DNA of 64,000 nucleotides from Krasilnikovozyma curviuscula. Taxonomy: Eukaryota; Basidiomycota; Tremellomycetes; Cystofilobasidiales; Mrakiaceae. The stretch lies in contig MVAQ01000021.1 in assembly GCA_014825775.1 (NCBI GenBank), positions 1-64,000 on the forward strand. Reading direction: 5' to 3'. The notes beneath the pieces were generated by a model that was not told the origin of the DNA, made no database searches, and saw nothing but the letters and a program-made list of their open reading frames with translations. A program made the position numbers and the translations under genes. Within the stretch, counting starts at the first letter, position 1. Each line of letters starts with the position of its first letter. Positions 42,732 to 55,293 of this stretch are shown one piece after another.

Positions 42732-43701
42732 CTGCTACAGAGTTAAGCAATCTTGAATACTTGAAGACAGTTTCTCGGATAAGCTACCCGGTAAACTGAA
42801 AAAGGACGTAGAGAAAGACGGGTGAGGGAGCTGCTGGTTGAAATTATTTCAAGTCGGCAGGCCTGTACATACATAGCAAGACCTAGAACTGGTCCACAAT
42901 TTTCTCTCTCTATAGTCCCAGCGAGTAGCTGATCAACCTACTCACCTCTTCGCTGATACAGACTGCGAGAAAAACAGCACAAGCTCCCGCTAGTTCAGCG
43001 TAACCCATCGAGCACCGCACAGATGTTTCTAGGACTGACCTGTTTCAGCAAATCAGTGACTCAGAATTCCTTCCCAATAAGACTCTGGACGTAGCAGTAA
43101 GGCTTTTGAGGAGCTATTTTTGCTGAAACTGTGGACCAAAAAAGAGCAGGAAGAACCACGCGAGGGTTCGTGCGGTCTGCATTGCATTCCAACGGTCAAA
43201 GGACGTGAAGGACTTACTAGCTAGCACTTCGAGGTAGTTGCGACCCTACGGGCCTTTTTTCGAGGAGAAAGTATGCGGAAGCGGTGACTCTGTTATTTAA
43301 GGTCGACTGTAGCCATCAAAAGACTGGCGGGAACTCTAGAAGCCTGCTCGTGGCGTGTGTGACTGGCAACAAACTCCTGAGACTGGCAAACAGCACCACA
43401 GAAGGGCTGGAAAGAGTTCTCTAACTTTCCTGGGCCCTGTCATCTGAAAGAGTGCGCCAGCTACGTCGAGAGTCTTTCAGCTGGAGGAGGCGCTGAAATC
43501 AGACATTGGAAAGCAGGCGTATACGTTGAAGAGACAGGTATATCAAGTAGGATGTCCATATGAGGTAAAGGTAAGAGGAGAAATAGAATGGGTATTAGAA
43601 GGTGCTGTTACGAAATGATGGAAGAGTAGACATGGAGGAATAAACACAGGTGTATGACCTGCACTTCCAAATAGAATAAAACTGTATCCCGTACATATGG
43701 T
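42732..43701. other. Spacer upstream of GT31 gene
   Basis: GT31 promoter and 3' region of the chitin deacetylase gene; both genes are on minus. Nothing specific recognised. Confidence 0.5.
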
Positions 43702-45779
43702 TTACATAGCCAGCAAAACAATGAGACTAGCGATCATCAGTCCAGGGACACCAGCGGCTTTGGTCGATCTGAAAGCTAAGCTGGTCCTTGATGCGCTAGC
43801 AGACGCACTGGCACCCGTACTCGCGCTTCCAGACGCCGCAGTGACAGGAACGGTAACAGCGACACTGCCGCTACTAGACACACTGGACGAGGCAGCTCGT
43901 GAGGAAGAGGATGATGAAGAGGAGAGGGTCGCGTTGGTTGCAGTCTCGAGGTAGGCTTCTGAGAGCGGCTTGTGCTGACAATCGATGATGGACTTCAGTG
44001 TGAATTTTGGGTTTGTTGAGCTTTGTGCGGAAGGGAGGAAGTAGCCCTGTTAACAAGTCAAATGGTTCAGCGAAGCGCGGTCTTTCGCAGAGGTGGGAAG
44101 TGGGACGAACGACAGCGAGGTCAACGCTCTGAGCGTACAGATCATGCTCCAGTGTGATGAAGCCAGTATCCATGGAGCTGGCCGTCTCAAGAATGGTATC
44201 AAATGCAGCGACGGAAGACTGGCCAGTTGCGGTGCCGCCTGGGATCTTCCAGTCGTTGGTGTCAAACTCGACGCCGCCTGTAACGAGACAACGTATCAGA
44301 AGGAGTCAATGAGACATTTTGAAGAGAATAAATAAGAGATGCGTACCGGATTGTGTCCAGAGGATTGGAGTCAAGCCGAGCAACTTGCATATGGCTCGAA
44401 CACGGTCGTCAATATCACCTAGGGAAATCGCATACGACCCACACAACAGCGAAGATCAACATCTGCAGACGGACGGAAAGCAAGGTAAGGTAACGAACCG
44501 TATGGGGGTCTCATGGTGTTGGGAGTAACACCAGTGACGTCCTTGATGGCCTTCATGGTCCACTTTAACTCAGCGACAATTTGCTCGTTAGTCTGAGTCG
44601 TCAGGGCGGTGTGGGACCTTTTTTACATTTAAAAATCCAGAGAAGAATAGATTAATAAATCAGATGTCAGTACACGTGGTGGCAGGGTGGTGAAGCAAGA
44701 GGAACGAACCAAGTGTGGACGGAAATTTGGTGACCCTGGACGTGTTCTTCTCGTAGGATGTCAGGCCGGGAGATAACTCGCGATCCAACTGCAGTAACAC
44801 ATTTCAGACGTGAAATATAGAAGATTTTGCTCGTGAGAACATGTAAAGAGCAGAAAAAGCTACGAGATGGAGCCGGGATACTTACCGACGAAGAAAGTAG
44901 CTTTCAGTTGAGCCGTCGTGAGATAGTCCAAAATATACGGGGTGTAAGGAGATGGGCCGTCATCGTATGACAAACCCCAAGTGAGTTTATCAGGGCAAGT
45001 CTGTAGCACCAAATCCGACGAAAGAAAGAAAAGCCATATCAGCCTCAAATTGTAATACTTCATCACTTCGAACCGACATCTACACGTACAGTCAAGTCAG
45101 TGCTTCTCGTACATCCACCACATGTCCACCAACACCTGCTCGTATCGCTTGCCTCCGTCGGGTTGGCCGCACAGCTGCCGTTGGTGATGGACAAGTTGGG
45201 GATACTCGATAAGTCGATCTCAGATAACCACTGCTTCATCTGTGCAGAGTCGGTTGGTGGGACTGTATCGAGTGATGGATAGACTCCTGTTGCGAATGAA
45301 ACTGCAGATCGGAAAGGGGTGTGAGCGTGTAACGTGGGCACAGCGCGTTGTGTAAGGGTTTGTTTGCCAAGAAAAGGGTGACTTACAGGTTGGGAGGACA
45401 GGGGCGGAGGCAAAGGGACCTGATTGACCAGCTGTTGGAGTAGCAGCCAGAGTCCTACACACAATGAAATCATTTCAGCTTTTCCGTGACATCAAAGCTC
45501 GATTCGTTGTCACCGGCGTTCGAGGCGATCGAGAGCCCATTCGCATCGAATGAAGGGGAGTGTATAAAAGACGAACCCAGTAGCCGTGGTAGGAGCACCC
45601 ATAGTAATCTGGGTAAGAGGAGGGACCGTGAAGCCGTCCGACAGGAGAGCTGGCGTTGTCTGGATGAGGCCTGACGCTGGTGGGGTCGACAGCGTCTGCC
45701 TCTTGTCGTGGGGAACAGCATGGGCAAGGGAGAGAGTAGGAATGAGAGTGAGGAGAGCTGAAGCTACAGGGACGAGCAT
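43702..45779 (-). CDS. GPI-anchored chitin deacetylase
   Basis: Nine exons: 45779-45577, 45454-45387, 45301-45090, 45000-44886, 44788-44710, 44617-44499, 44418-44347, 44277-44111, 44046-43702; 459 residues. A signal peptide (MLVPVASALLTLIPTLSLAHA) precedes a carbohydrate esterase family 4 domain: motif 1 LSYDDGPSPYT (general-base Asp174, metal Asp175), motif 2 HTWSH (metal His224 and His228), motif 3 RPPYGD (262-267), motif 4 EFDTNDW, and motif 5 GFITLEHDLY. A Ser/Ala-rich stalk and a C-terminal hydrophobic tail (GLMIASLIVLLAM) predict a GPI anchor. It would deacetylate cell-wall chitin to chitosan outside the plasma membrane. Four of its eight introns start with GTTCGT, a donor rarely seen elsewhere in the window. 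Which of the usual several paralogues it is cannot be told. Confidence 0.95.
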
Positions 45780-46391
45780 TTTGATAAATTCTATTAGGTT
45801 GTGGTGGTTAAGAGGGAGAACACCTTGGAAAAACAGGGCGAGAGGAAAATCGAACACGCCAAGGCTTTTTCTCGTGAGGGCTCCGTTACAGCCGTGACAA
45901 TCAAGGGGGGAAATCAAAACATTACTCTGATGTCAAGGGTCCCATACTACTTGAAGGACAAGACTATCCAGAAAGAGTTTTGGTTGTTCTCCTTAGAGAA
46001 CATATATATACTGTACAAGGATATAAAGAAGTGTACAAGAACAAATTCCCATGAAACTGTAAATCTTCCTCGAGTGGCGAGCAAGCAGACACAAGCATAC
46101 AGGCTGAAAAATTGGAGAAAGTCATTGGAGGATTGTCGAATAGCTATCTGACTGATTGTCTATAAACTCGGTGCGCGATGACACTAACATCTCAAAGTGT
46201 TCGTGAATATCAAAACAAAACAATGCGATATCACAGCAATTTTCTGTTAGCAGAAAAGGTGCTGTCACCAACCATCACCAATTCTTCTCGGCTTTCACAG
46301 CATTACTTGACACAAGGATGTTGCTATCAGCAAAGCTGTGAAAGCATGTGTGAGGTAGACTACAGACTAGAAGTGAAGTTTGAATTTTAAT
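45780..46391. other. Chitin deacetylase promoter region
   Basis: Upstream of the deacetylase ATG. AT-rich with TATATAT at about 46005-46012. No gene seen. Confidence 0.45.
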
Positions 46392-46640
46392 CTAACTCAG
46401 TGATCTCATCATCCTCTCTGCAACCTTTAAAGCGACGAGTAATTCTCTCGGAATCTCTTGTTCTTGAAGAAGAGTTTTATCTTTGTCTTTGACAGTGGAG
46501 AGGTCCCCCCCAAAGCCAGCAGAGGTCGAGACCGATGAGGCTTGAATGCCCGCCGTTGATGACCGACCATTCCTTGTCTTGTCTTCATCTGTGACCGATT
46601 CTGCTGCTGATAAGCCTGTACCATAGCATTCTCCAGTCAT
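46392..46640 (-). CDS. Possible small protein
   Basis: An ATG-initiated 82-codon frame on minus, between the deacetylase and the membrane protein gene. The first part is Ser/Thr-rich and charged; the end (QEQEIPRELLVALKVAERMM) would form an amphipathic helix, which favours real coding sequence. An AG just after the first codons and splice-like signals further upstream leave open that it is the last exon of a small gene. No family recognised. Confidence 0.3.
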   Translation of the reverse strand: MTGECYGTGLSAAESVTDEDKTRNGRSSTAGIQASSVSTSAGFGGDLSTVKDKDKTLLQEQEIPRELLVALKVAERMMRSLS

Positions 46641-46939
46641 TACGTTTTATAAAAATAAATTTGAACTTAGGGGAGAAAAACCTAGGGAAATGGGTTTAAT
46701 TCGAGCCGAGAAACGGTGCGAAAGGTGGACGCTCACCATTGCTTACAGCAGACCACTAAGCGAGCCTCCTTGGCCTAAATCTCTTCGAGAATTGCACCAA
46801 GCTATACATAACACTTCCTTCCATCCCCACCCAAATATTCACCAATTCCCCCCAAATCCCGTAAATTCGTCACCTTCCCCCGGTTTCCTCTTGGCTGGCT
46901 TTCCATTCCCACCCACCGTCGACCCACTCTTCAGCAGCC

Positions 46940-48601
46940 ATGGCCACTCGAACAGTCCTTGCTAGACAAATTGCAGCCCCTCTGGCGAATCCAACATCTT
47001 CATCATCCTCGTCTGCGGCGGCAGCGACGACGACGAGCCCCCCTCAGAGCGGTGGTGGGAGCAGCTCGTCGCTGTACCTCTTCGTAAGCACTTCCTTTTC
47101 ACCTTACGTCTTTGCAATCGCTGGAAGAGAGCTGACTTCCTTTCTTTTGGCGAACGGGTGGGGTGTTGCAGACTTTTTTGGCGACCCTTTTCGTACTGTT
47201 GGTACGTAGTCATCCTCTTTCAAAGCAACCCGTCAAATAAATTGTGCCACGATGCTGATTCACTCCGTTTCGTTCTTCCTCTACTAGGCTGTCTCTTTTG
47301 GTGCGTTGCTTTTGTTTCCCTCACTATCTGCTGTTGCTTTCGTTTGGCTGGAGAAGAAGAAAGGGACTTGTGTGAGCGGCGAAACATGGCGTTTCGTGTT
47401 TTCCACAGCTGTCTCTCAATTCAACTTGCACCTACATGAGGTCACACAAAACTAGCATGGCTCCGAGTTTACGAGAGGAGATTTGAGGTAAAGATTTGGG
47501 AGAAGAGATGCGCTAGGCTGGGAGACAAGATCAGCGTGGGACCCGAATTTCGCCGGTGGTTGATGGGTAGGAGGGGAAAAGTGCAAACTGTCTGTGGGTG
47601 TCAAGGAAAAGAAGTGTTTTCCATCAAGGTTGAATTTCAGAAAACGTTCTCAGGTGGCAGATGTTCACAGGTGGCACGACAGACTCGTCAGTTATCGCTG
47701 GCGAGGTCTCTTCTTCCTATCCTCCGGTTTATCTCTGACCTCCCTTTGTCGACAGCATCGCTAATACATACCTCACTTATTTGTTTCCGCATACAGCAAT
47801 TGCTTTTCGGTCTTTCATCCTCCGTCGCCGTTTCCGCATGCGAGTCGAGGCTGCATTAGCGCGTGGAGAGACGGTGCCTGGCATGGACGAATACCTGATT
47901 ACCGGCAACCTACCAAACCTTGCTGTTGGTGGTACTGCAGCTGCAGCCGCGAGGAGGAGGAGGTACGGTAACGGAGGTGCCCCGCTTGGCCCTAGGCCTG
48001 AGGTGAGCAATGCTTTGAGTGGCCCTGACAGGCGCTTGGTGCTGAGTTTCTCTTTTCACTTGGCGGCAACAGATGTGGGAGGTCCTCATGAGTGATGAAA
48101 AAGAATCACTGATACCCATGACCGAGAAAGAAGATCTAGAGGTGCGTGGTTGTTTCCATCCAGACTCTTAAACGCCTTTACTCAGATAAGATGACCGACT
48201 TTTTTACCTCCCCAATTTAGCCGGTATCTGTCTCCTTAACAATCCCACCGACACTTCCTGCCCCACCCGCCATATCCATCGCTCAACCCCAACAGCCCCA
48301 GACACAAGTCTACGCCCTCCCGCCAGTGCGCTTCTTCTCCTGGGGCCGCTCCCAACCCCCCATCCCCGTTCCTGCAGTAGTAGCACCCGTTCCTCAAATA
48401 CAACAGCAGTCGCAGCACGAATCAGCAGAGCTCCTCGAGACGGACGGCATGGTCGTCAACGCGAGCGTGTTAATCCTCATGCCTTCCGATGACGAAATGG
48501 TCACATTAGACAGAGAGGACGGTGAGAGAGAGGTTCCTGATATCGAGGTTGGTGTTGCGAGGCTATTCATTTCGGGCAATCATAGTGGTGGTAGGAAGTG
48601 A
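46940..48601 (+). CDS. Membrane protein of unknown function
   Basis: Seven exons: 46940-47083, 47172-47201, 47288-47369, 47456-47566, 47797-48002, 48073-48141, 48221-48601; 340 residues. A Ser/Ala/Thr-rich N terminus leads into a hydrophobic region of about 35 residues (YLFTFLATLFVLLAVSFGA, then LLLFPSLSAVAFVW), long enough for one or two membrane helices. Then come a basic segment (WLRVYERRFE, FILRRRFRMR), an Ala/Arg-rich linker and a Pro/Gln-rich C-terminal tail of 120 residues. The pattern suggests a membrane anchor with a cytosolic tail, possibly an adaptor; no domain is recognised. Exon 2 is 30 nt and lies wholly in the membrane segment. The donor at 47370 is GTGTGA, chosen because only that phase joins exon 4, so this junction is less sure. 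Confidence 0.68.
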
Positions 48602-49351
48602 GATGGCCTCACAAGAAGAGAGGTCGCGGCTGTTGAGCGCTGTTTTGCTGGATGAAACTAGGATGTTTGGTAGCCATGTGACGGGTGTATTTTTAGATCT
48701 TGTAGATCTTGTAGAGTTCCTATTTTATATATACTAGTTGGTCGTGGTTCAAATGCATGGACAGACTTATTACACCTGTCGTGAAACTGCTTCATCAGAA
48801 CCCGATTGGGCGCGAAATATTTGAGACTATGCTAGATTCTTCTGAATAGATCTTCATATTTCCAACACACTTCCTCTAGATGAAGGTGTTAAGTGCAACC
48901 CTACGCTGCCCCCTTTGTTTTGCGACGCCACTGGCTGGCTCGGTGCCAAAATCCCAAGCCACCAGCTGCAGAGAGTTCCTCTTTTCCTTGCACCCACTGC
49001 CTTGTATCACTCATTCCCACGCCAAAAAGAAAATGGCTCAAGAATTCATACTGTAACATAGAAAACCTACAGCACTATCAGCAGCATCTTGGCTTGAACA
49101 ACTGGCCATCAAAGTAAGACGTAAGCGTTTCGTGTCCAAATATCTCGATAGTGACGAGGGCATCTGACCGGGGATCGAAACACATCTTTTTTCACCTTCC
49201 CTATCCCCAGTTGAGTATTGCTGTGCATCAAACCGAAGTCTGTCTTTTGGGAGACCAATAGAGGCGACCGGCCCTTCCAACAAAAAGAGAAGCCTAGCAA
49301 GAGCAAAGGGCACACCTTCCTTGTCGAGCGGTTCTCATCCCAATTGGTTGA
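48602..49351. other. Intergenic, no gene seen
   Basis: Spacer before the Zn2Cys6 gene. No coding content beyond short frames. Confidence 0.5.
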
Positions 49352-52300
49352 ATGTTACCATTCAAACCAGCCCGACCATTGACCTCGTTAGATACTCCAG
49401 TTGACGTCCACCATCACCAACAGCAACAGGAAATGGCAGCGCCAGTAACGACCAAACAGGAGGACGAAGTAGACGACGACGGGTTGGACGGCAAGGAAAA
49501 GAAAAGGAAGAGGGTCGAGAGGGCGTGCTTTGGCTGTCGTCAAAGGAGGTCGAAATGTGATGGACAGTGAGTCTGCCGTTTCCCTTTCCATGAGGACCGG
49601 CCTGTCGGACGGAACGCAGAAGCAGGTTGAGCTGCGAGACGAGCCAGCTTGGGTGACGAGAGGCGATGGAGCGATAAGAAACTAGGCTGATATTGGAGAG
49701 CTACTTTTTCTTTAGGACACCTTGTCATAATTGTCAGTATAGCGGAACTGAGTGTCTTTATCCACCACCGCCTCGTCGAGTTTCAATGAAGGTGAGACTA
49801 GACTGTTTGCTTCCCAATGCCGATGTTTTTAAGCTGAACACTGTGTCTTCCTGCATGCAGTATGTTGAAGAACTTGAACGAAAAGTTGCAGAGTTAGAGC
49901 AAGCTTCGTCTTCTGGAACGGCGTTAGCAACCCTAGGCACCCACGACGGCACTGGCAGCAGCAGCAACAGTAGCAAACCATCGGCCTCAGAAATAACTCC
50001 AATCCCATCGTATTCAGTCAGCTCAAAGTCTCAAAGTTCATCTTCATCATCGCACCAAACGACACACCACAGCAGCAGCAGCGACAAAGGCAAAGGACCC
50101 GCTTCCCACATCGACTTTCCTTCCTTCGGCGGGGGGACCAAATTACCGCCCATCAACCTCCCTCCGCTGCACCAGTTCGCTTCCGTAAACTCCTCTAACA
50201 CAGTGCATGATGCGTATGGCGTCCCGTCGACCTCGAGTCGGTTTGGTTCGCTGGGAGGCAACGGAACCCGACCGACTATCCCACTGTATTCCCAGCCATC
50301 AGCATCAGTAGCACAACAGATGCTACCACCACCTCACCCGCTCACACAAGGCTATCAATCACCTTCGTATCCTTATCCAACGCCCATCCCGCACCACCAG
50401 TCAGAGCAGTTCTCGTCGGCAATACCCTCGCCGTCGTCGTTTGCAGGTTCGAGGCCGGGAGTTCTATTCGAACGGTCCCAAATGGGGAAGATTTCCCCTG
50501 CTGTGTCGGATAATGAGACTGCGTCGACGACGTCGCCGAGTGTCGAGGAGAGGGACGAACCCGGTTATCGACATGGCAGCGGGAGCGGCAGGAATTGGGA
50601 GAGGAGCGGACGTGAGTTCTTCCAGACAGTTGCTGTGAATCTGTGCTTCATAATTTTGACGTGGTATACCTCTCCAGAATCGGGATTTATGACAAATTTC
50701 GTTGAAAAGGCTGCGCTAGCTGCATCTGGAGGTATCGCTCAAGCTCCGTCCAAACGACATCAACTACATGCAGGACGTGCGGAAGTGAGTCTTGGGCCTG
50801 TATAACTCTGCATTCGTTTTGTTTTTGTTAACGATTATATTCCCCGGAGCAGGACGATTTCTTGACACAAACAGTCGCGCCGATACCGATTGATAAGATC
50901 GCCTACCATCTACCCACGCTGGACGAAGCCAACGAAATAATGTCTTTTTATCACCACCGAGCACATCCTCGTGAGTTCGTCCCTCTCGTGCAGAATATCA
51001 TTCTTGTATCACACATCCAACACCTATTTTGTATCTTCACCGCAGTCTTCCCAATTCTTCACTGGTCGTCCTTTGTCGCGCAGTATGAAACCACATGGAA
51101 CAGCGTTCAATCACAATCCGAACTTCTTGGGTCTGATCACATTTTTCTCGCAACCGCTAACCTCGTCCTCGCTACCGCCTGTGCCATGCGAAGCACCTCG
51201 GGCGACATTGGACTGGGAGCGACGTTCTTTAAGAGGAGCCAGGCACTTCTGTCGATTCCTCATATCATGCTCATGGGAAATCGGCCAATTATTCAGTACC
51301 TTTTGTTGTTATGTCAGTATTCCCAGAGCTGTTCCAAGGGTAATTTGGCACCAAATGCGTGAGTTCTGGTATTCTTGCTTACAAACACAACAATTGACTT
51401 TGATATTGAATCTGATCGCTTATGATCAGTGTTGGTCTTGCGATTCATATGGCACGAGGTTTACAAATCAACAACCCTACCGTCAACGGCACCTTCCCAC
51501 CGATCGAACAAGCACTTCGTCAGCGTGTCTGGGCGGGCTGCCAAATTATGGAAGCAACCTCAAGTGCGATGCTTTACCGCCAAACAATGTCCACCGATGC
51601 TGACTATGAAGATAGCATCTTACCATCCGAACTAGACGACGACGAGCTCACCGACTCGGGCTATAAGCCCCGTCAATCTCAAAACGCACCACGTTCAATT
51701 ACATTTTTCATATTCACGACGAAACTGTTTGGAATCAAATGCGCTATCTTGAGAGCCATCTACGACTTCGCTCATCCGAAGGCTTTTCCGGATGCGGAGA
51801 CGGTGCTGAAGTTGGATGAGAAGCTGGAGACGTGGTGGAGGAGCGTACCGGATTGGTTGAGAGAAACTGAAAAGATTCCTCAAGAGACCTCATTCAGACG
51901 TCAGGCTGCGTGAGGACTTAGTTCTTTTCCCTTAATTCTGCTCTGATTATGCCTGATCCCCGCTCGTTTTCAACAAATTTTCAGTCTTCTAAAATGCAGA
52001 TACATCAATACCCGACTACTATGCTTCAGACCGTTTCTCTTCCACTTCTGTACAACGCCAGGAGGCACAAATCCGATTCCATCAAGCATGAAATTCTACC
52101 TCGCTCGAAGGAGTGCCGATGTCTGTGCGGAACTCGCTATCGACCTCATCGAGGCCACTATCAACGACTGGAAAGGTCTCTTTCTCGGTGCTTGGTGGTA
52201 TTCTTTAGCTTACGTTTACTCAGGTGAATGATTTCTTTGTCACTCGAATGGCTGGTACAGAGAACTAATGAAAGGTGGATTTTGGTAGGTTCTCTTGTCA

Positions 52301-53293
52301 TCTTAGCCAACAAGATTGTCCAGGGCGAGCATCCGTCTGGAGGCTCACCTGATCTCGTCGAAGCTGGTAATCAAGCTTTGCAAAGTGCTCAGACAATGAT
52401 GAGGGAGTTAGGTTGGGATCAGGATGGGAAGGGTTTCTTATCTGAAAAAGGTGTTGCGACGTTCCCGACAGCGGGGGTTCGCAGGACAGCTCGTCGATGT
52501 TTTCGAATCATCTTCAAAATTGCTGAAGTGCATAATGTCTCTTTTCACTCTGTTGTGTTTATTTTGCTGACCATGTCTATGATTCTGTATCACAAAAGGC
52601 CGTCAATGCTGCCCAAGAGCGACGCAACCGAAATTCTTCGGGAGAGCTCTCGAATACCAGCGCTGTGGAAACACCAGCGAGCACTCAAAGTGTCCCTCCG
52701 AGTCGCTATGCTCGTAATCCCGATCCACATCAGCAGCCATTGAGGATCCAGAACCCAGATCCATTCGACGACGACCAATTTATCAGCTCTTGGATCTCAA
52801 GTGAGCTAGCTGCCTTCTCTTTTCCTTCTATTTCAGTGCTACTGTAATCTGACGTGTATGTTTTTGGGATTCTTCAGTCATGCAGCCTAGTGGAGGCGAA
52901 GAAGGCAAAGGCGCCCTCCCGCAAAACGGTAACTCTGAATTCCAACCCTACGACCTCAGAAGTATCAACTACGGCGGGTTCGATCCATCTTCCTACACAA
53001 CCGAGAACTTCGACGCTACCTCAGGCCAGTACTTTTCAGGCAAGATCGACTCTCCACAGCAACAACAACCACCATCACAACAACAACAACAACAACAACA
53101 TCAGCAGCAGGCGTCCGTCGCGTCCTGGCCGTCGTTGCTCGGATCAGGGTATCTCTCGAATCTGGGACCTGGAGGCCAGGAACGGGAGGGCGACTACATG
53201 GACCTGGGTTTGGATCCAAGCTACTTCTCTGGGATCGCTGGAGTGAAAGATGACGGCGGTAGTGGTGGTGTGGGGTTCGAATGGCAGAAATGA
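49352..53293 (+). CDS. Zn(II)2Cys6 fungal transcription factor
   Basis: Eleven exons: 49352-49566, 49716-49791, 49861-50611, 50678-50784, 50853-50970, 51046-51358, 51430-51909, 51985-52223, 52289-52527, 52599-52800, 52878-53293; 1,051 residues. The binuclear zinc cluster lies at residues 59-85 with exact spacing C-x2-C-x6-C-x5-C-x2-C-x6-C, after a basic KKRKR run and before a short coiled coil (YVEELERKVAELEQ). The middle carries the fungal-specific transcription factor domain (FPILHWSSFVAQY, VGLAIHMARGLQ, LRQRVWAGCQIME). The C terminus is rich in Gln, Ser, Pro and Gly, with a CAA/CAG-coded Gln run, typical of an activation region. It is a nuclear DNA-binding regulator; targets are unknown. 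A second in-frame ATG at 49433 could be the start; it also leaves the zinc cluster intact. Confidence 0.9.
53056..53111 (+). repeat. CAA/CAG repeat coding polyglutamine
   Basis: Imperfect CAR repeat in the last exon of the Zn2Cys6 gene, encoding Gln runs broken by Pro, Ser and His. Likely length-polymorphic. Confidence 0.75.
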
Positions 53294-53534
53294 GGATTGA
53301 CATGAGGTTTGATGGAGAAGATGTGAAGAACCCACAAAGCAATTTTTAATTTGTTACTGTTTTTCTTTGAAACAATGGCGGCATGATGGATGCATGGGCG
53401 TCATCCTCATGATTATTTTTATTAATCATGTACTTTCTTTCTGGACTTAGAACGTTTGTCGATCTGTCCTGTACTCTTCACTTCATCCTAAACGATCACT
53501 ATAATTTTGAGACACGAAAAAAAATTATATTGTC

Positions 53535-55039
53535 CTACAGCCTCGCTTTAACCATATCCTTCCTGTCCAACCACCAGCGCACGACAACGCCCGTCTCCCT
53601 ATCCCCCACCTGTGTGACATACTTCCACACCACCTCTCTGCTAACCTTGAGAGAGTCGAGTGTCTTCAGGTAGCTCCTCAGATAAACCAGCGGGACAAAA
53701 GGTAAGGCCGACGCGTAGATCTCCCTCGCGAAGCCATAGGACGATGTCCTGAGGTGCGAGAGGATCGAGAGGAGGATTTCGGGGTGAGAGGAGGAGGAGC
53801 GGAATAATTGTGAGAACGCATGAGGAGCTTGGTCTTGACCTTTTATTATGTACAGAAGTTACAAATGAGTCAGCAGGTGATATATGTGTGTCATTGTTGA
53901 TGAGGGTCAGGAAGAGCAACTTACTCAATCGATCATCCTCCAAATTCTGCAATAACAACCTTCCATACCCGCTTAGTAGCTTCTTCGCTCCTTCACTCTC
54001 GTTCCCACGTAAGACACCAATAATAGCCAACATGAGGGAATGCGACGCGTCGAAAACGGTGCCTACATCTCTTGACAGATTCCTCTCCGCGAGCGGCAAG
54101 ATCTTTTCGTTGATAAACCCTAATAAGCCGTCATCAACCTTCTTGTCCAAACTCGTTAAACAGCCCTCTAGTATCGCTAGTAATGCCAACTGCTCTTCCC
54201 CAGCATCCTCTGTCGTGGACATTAAAACTTCATCTAAGAACTCAACCACCCCGGTGGGGTCAAGCATAGCGACGTCTATGGATCCCCAGACTGCTCTGGA
54301 TGTATTCCCCTGTTCATAGACGCCTCCAGATTGAGCAATGAGGTTGGGCACCGGGCTTTTCAGGTAGCATTGGAGGATCGAGCGGAAGAGTTCTTTGAGC
54401 GCTGTTTGAGCCAACGGGGTCGGGAGCGTTGAGGCGTGTAACTTGAGAGCAGAGATGACCAAAGAGGAGAATGATTCGAGCTCGGTGGTCGTTTTGATTG
54501 GCTTCGTAATCAAGAGGGATTGGAGGGATGCTGGTGCAAGGTGAGGGAGGAGGTGGGTGAGGAGGCCATGGTGGTGCTGAGTGGAACTATGGATGAGGGT
54601 GGTGAGTTTGGAAATGTCGAGAACGTACGTTTGTCGAGACGAAAGGAGGGGTAGGGTTTGGTTGATTAGGGCGAGGTACGGTTCACGCTGAGATTCGTTC
54701 TTGGGATCTACAATTAAACATTCATCTTTCACGTCAACACAGAAAGAGAGAGTTTAACAAGTATGACTGACCTATTCTTTCCAAATCTCCAGCTAGAGCA
54801 ACGACGACTTCGTCCTGTAGCTTTCTAAGGAGCGTCCTGCTGCCCCACGAATGCCACCAGGCTTCTCGACGGTCCTTTACTTCGGCCAGAGCTGCCAGCA
54901 AGGCAGAGAGCCCCAGCGAAGAGCCTTCTTCTATCCCATACGATGATGCTGATACTGCCGTCATTGAAGTCGTCGAGTCGGGAGGTCTTACCGCGGCTTC
55001 AGCTCGTTCTTTCAGGGCTTCGAATCCGTGAACTTGCAT
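53535..55039 (-). CDS. Unrecognised helical protein
   Basis: Three exons: 55039-54772, 54707-53925, 53839-53535; 451 residues. The last exon was found by splicing at 53924/53840, which continues the protein to a stop at 53537-53535 with well-formed sequence (SYGFAREIYASALPFVPLVY, VVRWWLDRKDMVKARL) instead of the early stop in the unspliced frame. The whole protein looks alpha-helical and Leu-rich, in the manner of HEAT/ARM-like folds (LLTHLLPHLAPASLQSLL, GVVEFLDEVLMSTTEDAGEE), with no catalytic motif, signal peptide or membrane helix. I do not recognise the family. The start is uncertain: the frame continues basic and protein-like upstream of the ATG to about 55110 without another ATG. Its promoter is shared with the divergent BTB gene about 250 nt away. 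Confidence 0.7.
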
Positions 55040-55293
55040 CCTGTGGTTTAGAAGCTGACTTCCCCTTTTACAAAGCTGTTTCAGCAGATCCTTCAACAGC
55101 TTCGTTCTCTTATTTGGTCTGAGTCTAGGTAATCAATCCAATCCCACTGAGATTTATCCAGGTGGGCAAGTTTATCTGAAATGGCTGCTGGAAATTGCTG
55201 AAGGGTTATCCTGTTTGCTCGCTTGACGCCTGAAGGCCTGGCTTTAAACCCCGAGAATTGTTGCCAGATTCTGTTCCAGATGAGAGTTTAGAT

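Noticed and set aside
52440..52530. Apparent frameshift in the Zn2Cys6 gene at a G5 run, with a protein-like alternative frame (FAGQLVDVFESSSKLL)
   Set aside because: The original frame continues without a stop through TAGVRRTARRCFRIIFKIAE to a phase-0 donor at 52528 that joins the next exon exactly, so no frameshift is needed.
53641..53810. Early stop version of the unrecognised minus protein (ending in LPEDTRLSQG)
   Set aside because: Reading through the intron at 53840-53924 puts the next exon in the wrong frame; splicing gives a longer, better-formed C terminus.
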